Source of the DNA: Holothuria scabra
Lineage: Eukaryota > Echinodermata > Holothuroidea > Aspidochirotida > Holothuriidae
DNA length: 64,000 bases
Reading direction: 5' to 3'
Assembly: GCA_037179385.1 (NCBI GenBank)
Contig: CM074200.1
Coordinates: forward strand, 32,305,884-32,369,883
The notes under the pieces: model-generated
The model's database searches: none
Seen by the model: the letters and a program-made list of their open reading frames with translations, nothing else
What the model was told of the DNA's origin: nothing
Made by a program: the position numbers and the translations under genes
Shown here: positions 22,473-33,192 of the stretch, in pieces
How positions within the stretch are numbered: position 1 is the first letter of the stretch
Layout of the letters: every line of letters begins with the position of its first letter

Positions 22473-22771
22473 TTAAAGAGGTTAAATGAGTTGAGTTCGA
22501 TAACTAATGGGGGTTTTAAAGGGTTAATACCAAATGAAAATGCATAGAGTAAGCATAATGGGTCTTGTTTAGTATCAAAAAGCGACGGAAATGATTTGGG
22601 GTGTCCTGACTTGTAACGGTTTTGTGCGTAATTTGAGAAAGTGTCTGATCACGAAGTTTTAAATGCTGAATTGAACCGTTAAGAACTCACTCATAAAACA
22701 GTTATTTGTATATAAGATATTTAGATTTTCTAAGTTTGACCATTTGCCACTGGTAGTAAAGAAAACTTAAA
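22473..22771 (+). mobile_element. MITE family A, degenerate copy
   Basis: Begins after TTAA with 'agaggttaaatgagttgag' and shares 'cttgtaacggttttgt', 'gaaccgttaa.aactcactcat' and 'tttgaccatttgcc' with 5639-5986 and 44149-44507. The right terminal repeat is lost; the match fades after 'gaaaacttaaa'. Confidence 0.65.
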
Positions 22772-23833
22772 GGCATATTCTGGAGACAAAATTGGTTAAC
22801 TTCAAAATAAGCAGAAAAATTTTTTCTTTCAGAAGATGAAAACGGCATCTTGATAGCTTATAGCCTTCAGAAAATACAAATTTTTAAAGTGATGCAAATT
22901 TTTCTTGGGATTTGATGCATCATGGGAAACCGGTGATGTCATCGTGGCACAGCAATTTAACATTGCATTCAATTTATTTATAATTATGATGCCGCTGCAG
23001 GCAATATTAAGCAATTTTGTTGGTTGTACTCTATGTATGGTGAAGGGTTGTTCTAGATCTACAGGAATAGATATTCAAACATTCCAACAGTATCAAATTT
23101 CAAGGACAAACAGGACATTCAATTATAAAGAAAAACAAAAGGAATTTGTTATTTTTTAAAAAGTGAGATATCTTGAGTTAGGAAAATGGTATTTTGATAG
23201 GGTTTGAAGGACATGGCTCCTACACAGGAGCAGGAGCTGGGAATTTTGGTCGGAGCGGGTTGCGTTAGTCTGCCGGGCCGCGTTGAGGCCGGGTATTGAA
23301 AACCTAAAAACTAATGCCTACAGACAGTTTTGAACCACCAGGTAGGGACTGTCGCCTCAGACAATATGTACACTCCATCACTGCAGCTGTCTGGTCTACA
23401 TTTCCCCCAAATTCCGATCTGTCCATCTTTATGGCAAGTCGTGAAAGATTGTATTTTTCTGATTTACCTCCTGGGAGTCATTCTCAGAAGTCATTGATAA
23501 TATGGACAACATTGTGGTAAACATGGTGAGTGTATTGAAAATTTTGATAACAGTTTGAAAATGATCTGAAAGTTCGAGAATGGTTTATGACACTATTAAA
23601 TGGATCCACCTTTCGGTGGACAGTGTATGGTACCACTGAAAAAGAAATTGGATGAGATCTGAGCCCAATGGATACGGTGCCAATGTACACGTTGGAATAA
23701 AATGCTTACTTTGTTAAAAAGGAACACCGTTCATTCCGTTTATAGAAACAACAAATACAGCTTCATATGATGCTAACTTTGTCGTTTCGTCGAGCCCGTT
23801 TCGAAACGAATACGCCAAAGATAGGGCGTTCAC
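22772..23833. other. No recognisable gene
   Basis: Open frames at 22905-23159, 23314-23520 and 23484-23690 show no domain that I can name. A G-rich stretch at 23225-23295 has no repeat partner in the window. Confidence 0.4.
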
Positions 23834-23837
23834 TTAA

Positions 23838-24397
23838 AGTGTACCTCAAGTCAACAAATTCAAAAATATATACTAAAGACCTTGAAAAATAAATTCTAAC
23901 AGTCGAACTCCCATCTTCATAGGACATTCCTGAGCTGAAATATAAAATGTTGAAGGTAATTCACTCAAATTAAAATGGTACATTGCGCAATAATTTGTGA
24001 TGTCATTCTTGTACTACTCAAATTACAATCTTTGTTTTTCTTTGTTTTTCCGAACGTTACTGCACCTTGCACCAAGATGTGATAGCACGCTTACTCTTAT
24101 GAGGTGATGTAATTAATTGATCCCTCCTTGTGAAACATGCTATGCAAGCAAACAGGAAGTGTGCAAGGTTGCAACAACATTTTTAATTTTAAAGGGAAAC
24201 AAAGCATTTTACAAGAGTTGTACAACAAGAAAGTCACAAATTATTGTGCAATGGAACAATTTGTTTTAAGTGAATAAACTTCAACATTTTACATCTCAGC
24301 TCATGAATGTCATATTAAGATGGGAGTTGGACTGTTAGAATTCATTTTTCATGCTCTTAAACATATACTTTTGACTTTTTTGGACTTGAGGTACACT
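23838..24397. mobile_element. Family C TTAA foldback element, best copy
   Basis: 560 bp flanked by TTAA on both sides (23834-23837 and 24398-24401). The terminal inverted repeats are unusually long: both arms read AGTGTACCTCAAGTC, then (with drift) 'tctaacagtc.aactcccatctt', 'acattc.tgagctga' and 'aaaatgttgaag'. They stay alignable for roughly 150 bp or more, leaving a unique centre of about 250 bp. No ORF. Related copies lie at 3010-3571, 2343-2438 and, in part, 48500-48785. Confidence 0.8.
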
Positions 24398-24617
24398 TTA
24401 ACATATGTTATTAAATAATACGAATAGGCATCAATTTCCACAAGCAACTGGTTCGTGTATTGTCTGATGCGGCGAAGGTGGAATTTTCATATTTGTTAAC
24501 AAAGAGCTATATCTGTACATCTACAAAAAAGAACTGCATTTATACAATTTTGTGAAAATTGTCTCAGATCGACAAATGTGGTTACTGCATTTAATGTACT
24601 ACTCAACACACCCACAG

Positions 24618-24795
24618 ACAGACGCAAACGCATACCTGTTTTTCATAAGACTGAAGGCGTAGGCCTACTCCCATACCCAGCACTTCAATACCTTTCTAGA
24701 AGGTTTCCTACAAAGCATGTTATAATTGACATGCACGTTGAATTCCAGGGCAACTGCGGACCTGACATTTTGCCCTCAAGACTAGTGCCTAAATA
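24618..24795 (+). CDS. Unidentified ORF segment, candidate terminal exon
   Basis: An open frame runs to a TAA at 24793-24795, preceded by 'actcaacacacccacag', which resembles a splice acceptor. Translated text such as 'KTEGVGLLPYPALQYLSRRF' and 'DMHVEFQGNCGPDILPSRL' has ordinary, non-repetitive amino-acid composition, unlike most chance frames here. I recognise no family and see no conserved motif. It could be a host exon, an old pseudogene exon or chance. Confidence 0.2.
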
Positions 24796-24978
24796 AGAAC
24801 CTCTAGACTATGATGTATATCCGGGTCTGTGTCCTTAGTTGTTTCTAATACGTACACTGTCAGACTGTGTGACTTACAGTCCCTTTGGAGTTAGATAATA
24901 TAAAACGTCGTACACACAAATAAGAATGTGTTATATAGTGTCATACTGTTCAATTACTGTTCGATTCCTCCTCTTTAG

Positions 24979-25186
24979 ACGCCTCATACGACAGGCTGAG
25001 AATAATAACGTGGACATATTCTACAACCCCCAGCCCACATGGGGACAGTCCCTTTGGAACAGTGTGCAGTGCTCCATACCGTATCATACACTATCGCACG
25101 CTAGAGGCATTCGCCTGAACATTCCTCACATATCACAAATGCAGATTTCGCTGTTAAGCTTGCAAACGTTGGGACCAGGATTATAG
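24979..25186 (+). CDS. Unidentified ORF segment, second candidate exon
   Basis: Follows a good polypyrimidine tract and AG ('gattcctcctctttag', ending 24978) and stays open for about 69 codons to a TAG. It contains 'AENNNVDIFYNPQPTWGQSL' and 'SLWNSVQCSIPYHTLSHARG'. Composition is protein-like; no family recognised. It sits 180 bp after the previous candidate, whose stop codon means that the two cannot be consecutive exons in the frames shown unless that frame is not used. Confidence 0.2.
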
Positions 25187-25354
25187 GTCCTCACACTGAA
25201 TTTGAGTATAAAATAGTCCTCGGATGATAGCCAATACAAACACACACACAAATACCATGAACCAAGCCAAAACCGCTCCTCACATTTACATGTCCCTTCA
25301 GGAAAGCTTTGTTCCATTTGTTTTTGCAGTCTGTTGTTTTCACATGGAAGTAAA

Positions 25355-25578
25355 TCCCAGCCAACATGCCCAGCTGGGCCCCAACTGGGTTTGCCCAGCT
25401 AGGTTTCAGTTAATGAAGCGGGGCCCAGCTGGGTTTCATCTGGGCATCAGCTGGGAAAGGCTAGCCCAGTTGGGCCCCACGTGGGAACACCTGACAAACA
25501 CGAATGGGCCCCAGCTGGGGAACAGCAAGTAGCCCAGCTGAAACCCAGTTGGGGCCCAGCTGGGCATGTTGGCTGGGA
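25355..25578. mobile_element. GC-rich foldback element made of CCCAGCTGGG words
   Basis: 224 bp. The two ends form a perfect inverted repeat of about 38 bp that starts TCCCAGCCAACATGCCCAGC in both arms. Inside are more copies of CCCAGCTGGG, itself a perfect palindrome, and of GGGCCCCA(A)CTGGG. The sequence can therefore fold as one long hairpin or as many small ones. It is far more GC-rich than its flanks. No clear target duplication and no other copy in the window. Open frames on both strands here are by-products. Confidence 0.8.
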
Positions 25579-25951
25579 TAGGGATAGAACCTCCCCTAGA
25601 AGAATGAAAAGTTTGAAAAGTTTTCATGCCTCTCATGCAATCACATTCCGATAACGTGGGTCTGTGAGTAGAAAATTGGTTGAAAAGTTATCAGAACTTC
25701 TTAAAATGTTCATTCTAGTTCGACAACATTTATTTGAGTCATTCTCTAGATTTACAACACAATTCAAAAAATAATACAACGAATTAAAACTAAAGAGAAA
25801 CTCAGGGGGAAACTCAGTAAACTCCATAGAGCTTGTAAAAGAGCTCTCCGAAAAACAATAACAAAGTTAACAAAGGAAAGAAATTACAGAAAAACAAGAA
25901 CATGAATATCAGAGAGAAGAAACTAGGAAGAAGGGAGACTGGGAAGAAGAG

Positions 25952-26590
25952 TCAGCTATGTTTATTCGTCAGAAAAACTTTTAGGGATTTTTTAAATAGG
26001 TTTAAGGAATGACACCGTTGAATGTTAGGTGGCAGGGAGTTCCAAAGATTGGGTCCAGGAAAACGAATTGTTTGCTGCGAAGATGTTAGCCTAAATGAGG
26101 GAGTAGAAAGTGAATTCATGGAACGTGTAAAGTGTGTGTGTGTCACATGTCGAAAGTGAAACATGGATTTGAAGATATTTTACAGAATATTGTTGCACCA
26201 GGAGTACATTATAATACCAATTTGATGGCGATAAATATCGCAGACATGGAGAATGTTGAATTTTGTAAACAATTCACACGGAGTTTGAGACGGATGATAA
26301 TTAGCTATAAGGCGAAGAGCTTTCTTCTGAAGAACTTAGAGGGGATAAATTCTGGAGCAATGCGTGCCACCCCATAGTAGAGCACAACAGGATAGATGTG
26401 GATGAATCAGACTATTATACAGAGTAAGAAGGATTTTACGAGGAAGATAATGGCGCAGCCGAGATGTAATTCCAACGTTCTTGAGATGGTTTTAGTAATG
26501 GACTGAGTGTGATCACTCCAACTCATAAGGCTATGTGCTTGTCTCAAAGTTTTGTTTATGGAGCAAGTGTGACGACTTACAAACTGGTGA
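25952..26590 (-). pseudogene. CR1/L2-like LINE, C-terminal RT region, decayed
   Basis: On the minus strand the final frame (26164-25952) holds 'RFPGPNLWNSLPPNIQRCHS' and 'FKKSLKVFLTNKHS' before a stop, the classical end of CR1/L2/jockey-type ORF2. Upstream (26380-26170), in another frame, comes 'LQKKALRLIANYHPSQTP', and higher still 'WSDHTQSITKTISRTLELHL' of the RT thumb. The catalytic domain is absent. It lies head-to-head with the plus-strand LINE that begins at about 26600. Confidence 0.75.
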
Positions 26591-26599
26591 TACTCTGAG

Positions 26600-27456
26600 A
26601 AAATTCCACTGGCGTTTTTCTAGACTTGCCAAAAGCGTTTGATACGATCGAACACAGTATCCGCTGCCGTAAGCTTAATTATTGCAGTATCCGTGGAAAG
26701 CTTCTGTCTTGGATTGCTAGTTACCTACCTAATAGACAACAGTTTGTGTTTCTGAATGGCTATAGCTCTGAAATACGTACCATAAGTTGTGATGTCCCTA
26801 AAGGTTCTACCCTCGTTTCAATCCTTTTTATCGTCTATCAGTTCGGGAGATAACCGCTTTCGGGAGAAAATGATTATTACCCCGACTGGGGGAAAATTTG
26901 CCTGTCTCAATGGTATGAATATTTATGTGCACTTAGTGTCTACCTCTTCACAGTCGTCGAATTGTTTAATAAATGTGTGTATATTCAATTGTTAGGTAAT
27001 AGTTTAGACATAAAAAACGAAATTACCATGGACCTTCAACTACGTATTTACAAACATATGTGTTGGCACGACCCACTTGCACACCTTTAAGTGAAAAATG
27101 GTGTACAAAACTTGAGGCTGCGTGGAGTCTATAAACTAAGCTTAGGACAAAGAACGTAGCAAAATTGCTCGATTTCTCAAAATCGGCGTGGTGAACAACC
27201 AAACATGACGAAGCTTTTTTATTCCCCTATCAACAGAGTTTTTTTAAAATGCCCGAATTTCTCTTTCATAAAATCGATAAAAATTGCAAGGCTGTTATGA
27301 ACATTATCTCCGTTGAATTTGGGCGGTAGGATCGCAATGCATCGTGGGAGAAATTTGAAAATGGCGCCACCCATGGCAAAATAATCCCCCGATCGGGTGA
27401 AAATTGATTTCCCCCGAAAGAGGTTATCTCCCGAACTGTCTATGGTAATGGCATTG
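26600..27456 (+). pseudogene. CR1/jockey-like LINE RT, left half, split by a TIR element
   Basis: 26600-26838 encodes the RT fingers-palm start: 'FLDLPKAFDTIEHSI', 'LLSWIASYLPNRQQF' and 'SCDVPKGSTLVSILFIVY', matching LINE RT motifs (DLSKAFDTIDH, VPQGSILGPLLF type). The frame is cut at 26839 by a 600-bp element. The same LINE resumes at 27439-27456 ('tctatggtaatggcattg') and, after a further 1.36-kb insert, at 28816. The glutamine of the PQG motif is lysine here (PKG). Not functional. Confidence 0.8.
26839..27438. mobile_element. 600-bp TIR element inserted in a LINE
   Basis: Termini are CAGTTCGGGAGATAACC at both ends, perfect over 17 bp and continuing to 'ctttcggg' with one change. The flanking 5-bp repeats are TCTAT (26834-26838 and 27439-27443). 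It cleanly interrupts the LINE reading frame. Sub-terminal 'ccccgactggggg' / 'cccccgatcgggtg' also pair. No transposase ORF; non-autonomous. Superfamily not assigned (CAG termini with a 5-bp duplication). Confidence 0.85.
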
Positions 27457-28815
27457 TGTAACAATAAATGGACAATGAGTACCTTGTAGCCTACTACACT
27501 TAACAGACTGCTTTTCTAACAGGATATCCTGTGTGATCGAGCCACTATTAGGCCTCCTTAGTGGCGTGCGAAGGGGAGACCATTGGGCCATCCCCCCCCC
27601 CCTCACAGATGCCATTTTTTCTGTGTTCTTAAAAATACGTAGTCCAACTTTATTAACACAGATTTTACTTCAAAAGATAGCATTTGTGGCACCAGATTGC
27701 TTATAAGGACACCCAATTTTCAGAAATTTTCAAAGGGGAAGGATTGTCCCTGCAAGTTCTTTCAGTGATGCCAACTTTTTTTAATTCCTACAAATAGACC
27801 TAGGCAACTTCTGTCAAATTCCAATTTTTACTTAAAAAGGTAGACTCTGTTTCCCACTGGTGGCATCGATAAAAAAACTACATTTTAAGATTCTCTTTAC
27901 AAGCATAAGTACGCTATTTTGACCATCTGAGGGGTCTGATTTTTCGAAATTTTCTTTACGCTCCGCGCCAACCAATGGTGGCGCTTTGCTCGGTCTTTTG
28001 GGCAAAATTACATTTTTGGGGTAAAATTAGCTCTTAACTCTCTGATCACTTTGCAGTTTGCGAACATTATTGAAGTGAGCATTTTATTGCAAACGACAAA
28101 AGAAGAAAGCGACTGGCTAGATTCTTCGTATTAGCCTGGAAAATGCTATTTCCGGCCATCTAAGGGGTCTGATTTTTCCAAATTTTCTCTACGCTCCGCG
28201 CCAACCAATGGTGGCGCTCCGCTTAGATAATCTTTATGACAAAAAAAACATTTTGTGGCCAAGAAAAACCACAAATACCGATCAATGCTCTCTTATTTTG
28301 ACTCCTAAAAGTGTGCAAATTTAATGACAAGTTTTTCTTCGCAAGGTAGCATAAAATGGCATAAGGAAATGCATGTCAAGACACAAAAGTTTCAGTTTTA
28401 TCCTCATGAACCACCACGATTCAACTTTTAACACTGTTCCTGTCAAAGTCGAAAATCTTTCACCATTTTGCATCTAGGCTCCTTGAAAACGTCAAAAAAT
28501 TTCCGGACACCCCTCCCCTTAGACCATACTGCATACCCTCCCCCTTCAGAGAAATCCTGCGTACGCCACTGCGTTAGTACATACAAATGAACCAGATATT
28601 GTTTACCAAAATAATATACTTTGTTATTTCCGATTGCTCTATGTTTTAATTTAAGATTAAAATGCAGGTAATATTACAAAATGACATGGTAATGTTGTTA
28701 TACTTGTAAGTTTGCATGTTTTATATGAAATACATACACATTAACCGGGAAAAGTTTTGGGGAAATTTCATACCTTTGCCCTCCCCCCTTGGAAAAAATC
28801 CTAGCTACGCCACTG
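27457..28815. mobile_element. Composite insert in the same LINE, flanked by a 44-bp duplication
   Basis: LINE sequence 26808-26838 plus 27444-27456 (44 bp once the TIR element is removed) recurs at 28816-28859 with about three to four changes, so the insert created or sits between a long direct repeat. Inside, 'agtggcgtgcgaagg' (27560) faces 'gtacgccactg' (28577) and 'gctacgccactg' (28815), hAT-like CAGTGGCG termini. Two copies of the subrepeat with 'caaccaatggtggcgct' (27970, 28202; period 232) link it to the 17150-20239 family. At least two elements are probably merged. Confidence 0.55.
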
Positions 28816-29720
28816 TACCCTCGTTTCAATCCTTTATATCGTCTATGGCAATGACATTGGTAATCTTTAGTCCAAAGCTATGTTGTGCTTTTTGCAGACG
28901 ACACAAATATTTACTTTATTGATAACAAAGGAAAAGAAATCCAAAGTATTATTACCGATAAACTTGTTTTGTATATTAACTGGTTTGCGGATAATAAGCT
29001 TTCACTCAATATTGGTAAAACTAATTATATCATTTTTAACGAGAAGAGTAATGTTGAAGTTCTTTCGCTATTTAAGTCAAAGATTCTTATGTAAAGAGAC
29101 TTGACTATGTCAAGTTCTTAGGGGATTATATAGATTCCAAACTTTCTTGGATTGAACATGTATCTAGACTAGAAGCAAAGGGGTAAGAATATTATCGCAG
29201 CCAGAACACATTTTTCCCAGACGTGTTTATAAAGCCTTTTTTTTTTAAAAAATTAACTATACCTCACCTGCCTTATTGTTGAAAAGTCAAGTCAGGGGCC
29301 AGACAAACGTACTTAAATAAGCTAACCATTCCTCAAACAAGATCTATTAGACGAATTTTCCTCTCAGGACTGAGGATACTCTGATCAAACCAATCTTTTG
29401 TTTAAATCTTTTAATTTACCTAAATTCACTGACCTCATTAGCCTGAATCTGGCCAAGTTTTTTTTTACCGATCTCAACGTAATCAATCATCACAATCTTT
29501 GAACAACTTTTTGTCATCAATTCAGCAATTCATGATCACCGTACCCGACAATCAGACTACCTGTGCATCTTTGGCTGCAGCAAAAGCTTTTCTTTGAGGG
29601 GTTCACACTACCGTGAAGCCACTTTGTGGTATTAACTTCCTGATCCGTTAAGACAAAAACAATCCATATTCAGTTTTCAGAACTGACAAAAATATTTCAT
29701 CGTAATGTATTAACTTTTTT
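28816..29720 (+). pseudogene. CR1/jockey-like LINE RT, right half and C-terminus
   Basis: Resumes with the catalytic motif FADDTNIYF (FADD near 28889-28900), then 'WFADNKLSLNIGKTNYIIFN' and, with frameshifts after 29094, 'GDYIDSKLSWIEHV', 'RSIRRIFLSGL' and 'KPLCGINFLIR' toward about 29690. YADD-type residues are intact, but the frame is broken several times downstream. It is the same LINE as 26600-26838. Confidence 0.8.
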
Positions 29721-30135
29721 CTGTTATTATGCCCTTTTTAATTGGTTTTTCTAGGGTTTAGAGGCATCATCATGCCTTCAGGTTTAAGGGGAGGGTGGGG
29801 TGAGACGGGTGTTTGGGGAAGCAGCTGGCACTTTTTTACAGTGCTGTTGCAGTTGAATCACTTTCTGTCCTCTCTGCTGGTATTGTATTCTTCACGTTAA
29901 CTACCTATAGTAAGTACAGCTTGTACAGCTTGTACAGCTTTAGTTGTAGTTTTTTCGTATGCTTATTTTGCCCGTTTCCCCAGAGAGTGTTTTGCCTTTA
30001 TGTTAAACCCAATAGGGTTTTGTAGATCACTCCCTTCTGCTAGTTTGTCAAGTCTGTTTTTTGTTGCCTTAACTCTCTTCTGTTTCGTAAAACTGTACAA
30101 TGAAGTGAAGGAACAAATAAATGAATGGATTAACA
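29721..30135 (+). repeat. Probable 3' untranslated tail of the LINE
   Basis: A non-coding stretch after the last LINE residues that ends in 'aacaaataaatgaatgg', similar in style to the tails at 31845-31870 and consistent with a short tandem-repeat LINE tail. Three tandem copies of 'tacagcttg' lie at 29917-29940. The limits are inferred. Confidence 0.5.
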
Positions 30136-30139
30136 AAAT

Positions 30140-31724
30140 AAAAGAAAATGTCACTAGACAGCACTTAAGCATCAAGTAACGTGGAAGGTGTCACCTCACA
30201 GAGTACGAAGGGGAGACATCCTGGTTTATGACGGTAACATAAAATTTATGGAATTTTGGTCCAAACATGTTAGAGCCGGGCCAAAGGACTGAAAATATTT
30301 TAAAGGACTGATTTGCATGGAGGGGCGATAAAGGCACTTGTCGTCCATTTCGTAAAGCTTAAGAATAAATATGATAATAACATTAGCAAATGCCAGCTAC
30401 AACAGGGAAAATGTAAGAATTATTGGATAGACCCTAATAATAAAAATCTTGCAAATGTTAAATGATAAAAAACATTATTATCAAATTAGAAATGCTAAGA
30501 TTTTTCTTAGGGCTCTTAGCTCTAATCCCTATACAGGATGCTGTACAGTGTTTAACAAAGTACATCTCGATTGGCTGTCATTGTATTGTATCGATTGTAT
30601 TCCTTTGTTATGGTTGGGGATGAAGGTAGGAATAAGTGTTATCGTTGGCCAGTTGGGAAATTTCTTTCTAAACAGTGAGTGTCTCCCCAAGCTGACTGAC
30701 AACAAAACAAGTTTTGTCTGTAGGCACTGTAAATTACGCACTGTACTATTGTAACATGAAAGTCTCAAATAATGGGTCATTGAAAGTAATGGTCTTTACC
30801 ATGGTCTTTACAGGCGAAATCCTAACCCCATACTATCCATATAGGATATTGCAATTCTAATTTACTTTCGTGCTTTGCATGAGGGATGAGCCTAATATAA
30901 CCTAATGTTTCGAAGAACTGCCATTATGCTGTGCGTATATATTGGCTCCTTCTTACTTCGTGTACTCAACTCAATCAACTTCCTACACATCTTGCTTTTT
31001 CCGGTCCCTCACACACTACCACTATCCCTACAAATTGATTTATGTTTACTAAATTAAATTTGTGATCATCATGAAAAAATATTACATTTGCTGGGGTTGA
31101 CAGGATTTTCCCCAAAATGGCCATGAATTACGTCAAAACCCTCATATTAAAGAAAACTATTTTGAAAGGATAATCAGTCCTGCGACTCCGACTTCGCGAT
31201 TCGTCCGCCAGGGGTCAAAGATTCCCCATTCATTTTCTCAAGAAGCAGTCACCATTGAAAATTACCTGTCTCCCTGTCGATGCCCTTGGTAACGTCACCT
31301 TAAAACTCCACACAAAACATTTGATTTATTTTTTTTAAATATCTCATTTCACTTTGAGGCTACTCCATCCTTAATCCCTTTGACATTTCAGTTCCAAAGA
31401 AGCCTAGCATCTCAATTTTAATTAGGCCTACCAAAAAGCCATGTAATTATCCCAGACAGAAGAAAAATGCCGAAATTAGGGTCGGACAAGTGTAAAATAG
31501 GCATTGGTCTTTCGATAAGCTTCTCTGGCAGAATTACATTGTCCGGGCAGGTAAATCTTCTGCACTAAATCTGAAATGCACCTGTAGTCTGTGGCTGAAC
31601 CTAGGACTTGGCCACTTCAAAATGTTCTGGGGTGGGGCTGGGGTCGAATAAGTCAAATGAAATAGCGTGTTAAGCTTATACACGTGTAGCGTTAATTTTT
31701 TTTTGGTGAAAATGTGTTTAATGT
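30140..31724. other. No recognisable gene
   Basis: 30560-30680 resembles the sequence on both sides of the foldback at 7274-7660 and may be an uninterrupted relative. The rest has no supported feature. Confidence 0.4.
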
Positions 31725-31880
31725 TTCAGTTCGGGAGTGACACTGCTCGATAAGCCCCAAAGGGTTTCTAAGTGCACTCCCTATCACACCATTTGCTATT
31801 TATCTTCTAATGCTACTTGTAAGTATATGTGTTGCAATAAACCAACTAAATGAATGAATGGCTGAATGATAAAAATGAAT
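31725..31880 (+). repeat. LINE 3' tail fragment
   Basis: 'gggagtgacactgctcgataagccc', then 'gttgcaataaaccaac' pieces ending in (AATG)-like 'aatgaatgaatgg' and 'aaatgaatgaaaatg' have the form of a CR1/L2-type LINE terminus. No coding part is attached. Confidence 0.5.
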
Positions 31881-33040
31881 GAAAATGTGCACTGCTCCCA
31901 GTTATGAATTTCTAGCTAGGCCACTGTCTTAAAATTGAAATTTTCCCGTTTTCCCGATTTCACCAACTTAACCGTGTTCCAATATTAATGTTCATACTAT
32001 TTGAAATTGACAGAAAGTCTTCTCGAAAGAAGGTAGCATGTTAAGCAGTGTTGCTGACCTTCTTAAACACTTTACTCACAAAATAGTCCCAGACTTAAAA
32101 GCCGTTACACAGGTTTACACTGGCTCTTACTTCACGACCACACCATCAAAAATTTTCGCTTGTTTAACATGCTGGTCAACTGCTAAACCCATCTACACGA
32201 TTCAGCTTAAACTGCGCATGGGCAACAAGCATCTCATTTAAAAATGAATAAATAAATAGATGAAGTAATCTATGCATCTTACAATGTAAACTTCACCTTT
32301 TTACTTCAAAACTTTATTTATTGTATTTAAAAAATAAAAACGATACATTTTTGGCCGGTCTAGAAGCGAGACCAGAACAATTTCCGAGGCTGCAAGGGTC
32401 TGAGACCGACACCAAGACCGAGACCACAAGATGCGGAGACCAAGACCGATACAGGCGAAACCCGGGCTCGAGTACTACAACACTAAACAACACCTCTCAT
32501 TGGGTCAATATTTAAAGACTTTGAAATGGTTAGTGTTCTAAGGTAGGGGCAAGGGAAAGATTAATCGGCGTGTTAACTAGCCACTATACCTTAATGTACC
32601 TAAAAGTACTCTGCTAATGAGGCAGCTGGTCGTTTGATATGGCATGACTGAAGTACATTTTAACAGAGGTTACTTGATGTAACAAAATATCAAACTTCAC
32701 AAACCAGATTATTCGAACCCGTACTAGTTCATAAATATCACATTTAATAGAGCATGAAACAGAATAAAATGTATTTTGAGGGAGTTCGCTCTTGCACCGA
32801 ATGCACGCAAAAGGAGCCGTTGACCATCACAGTGCATATTGGGTTTCTTATGGCGGCCTATCACCTCTTCGACCTATTCCCGTTCCGCTTCTTCTACATA
32901 GCATACTCATCGTTCCTCTAAGCAGGGAGTGGCGAGGAACTCCCTGCTCTTAGTGACCGGTTTTCTTTCATTCCTAAATTACCGCTCTACATATAACTGA
33001 TGTCATAACTGTTAGGGTAGCAAATCGTCTGGTTTGCTAA
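31881..33040. other. No recognisable feature
   Basis: A cryptic 'gagaccgagacc' run lies at 32365-32445. Open frames at 32038-32241 and 32321-32515 have no recognisable domain. Confidence 0.4.
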
Positions 33041-33044
33041 TCGC

Positions 33045-33192
33045 CCGGGTTCAATATAGTCGAGGTGGGAAATGTCCGGGTGGGAGTCGTCCGAGTTGAC
33101 AATTTTCCGGGTGGGAATTTTTCAAAGTGGGAAATGTCCGGTGAGAGAATTGTCCGGTGAGAGAATTGTCCGGGTGGGAATTTTTCGAGTCG
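33045..33192. repeat. Degenerate GTCCGGGTGGGAA minisatellite
   Basis: Variants of 'ttgtccgggtgggaa' / 'tgtccggtgagaga' recur about seven times at spacings of roughly 18-22 bp. They are direct rather than inverted repeats. Open frames on both strands across it are incidental. It resembles the word-built repeats of this window in style but is not a foldback. Confidence 0.65.

Noticed and set aside
25224..25636. Open frames with Trp-Gly-Pro-rich text on both strands
   Set aside because: By-products of the CCCAGCTGGG foldback.
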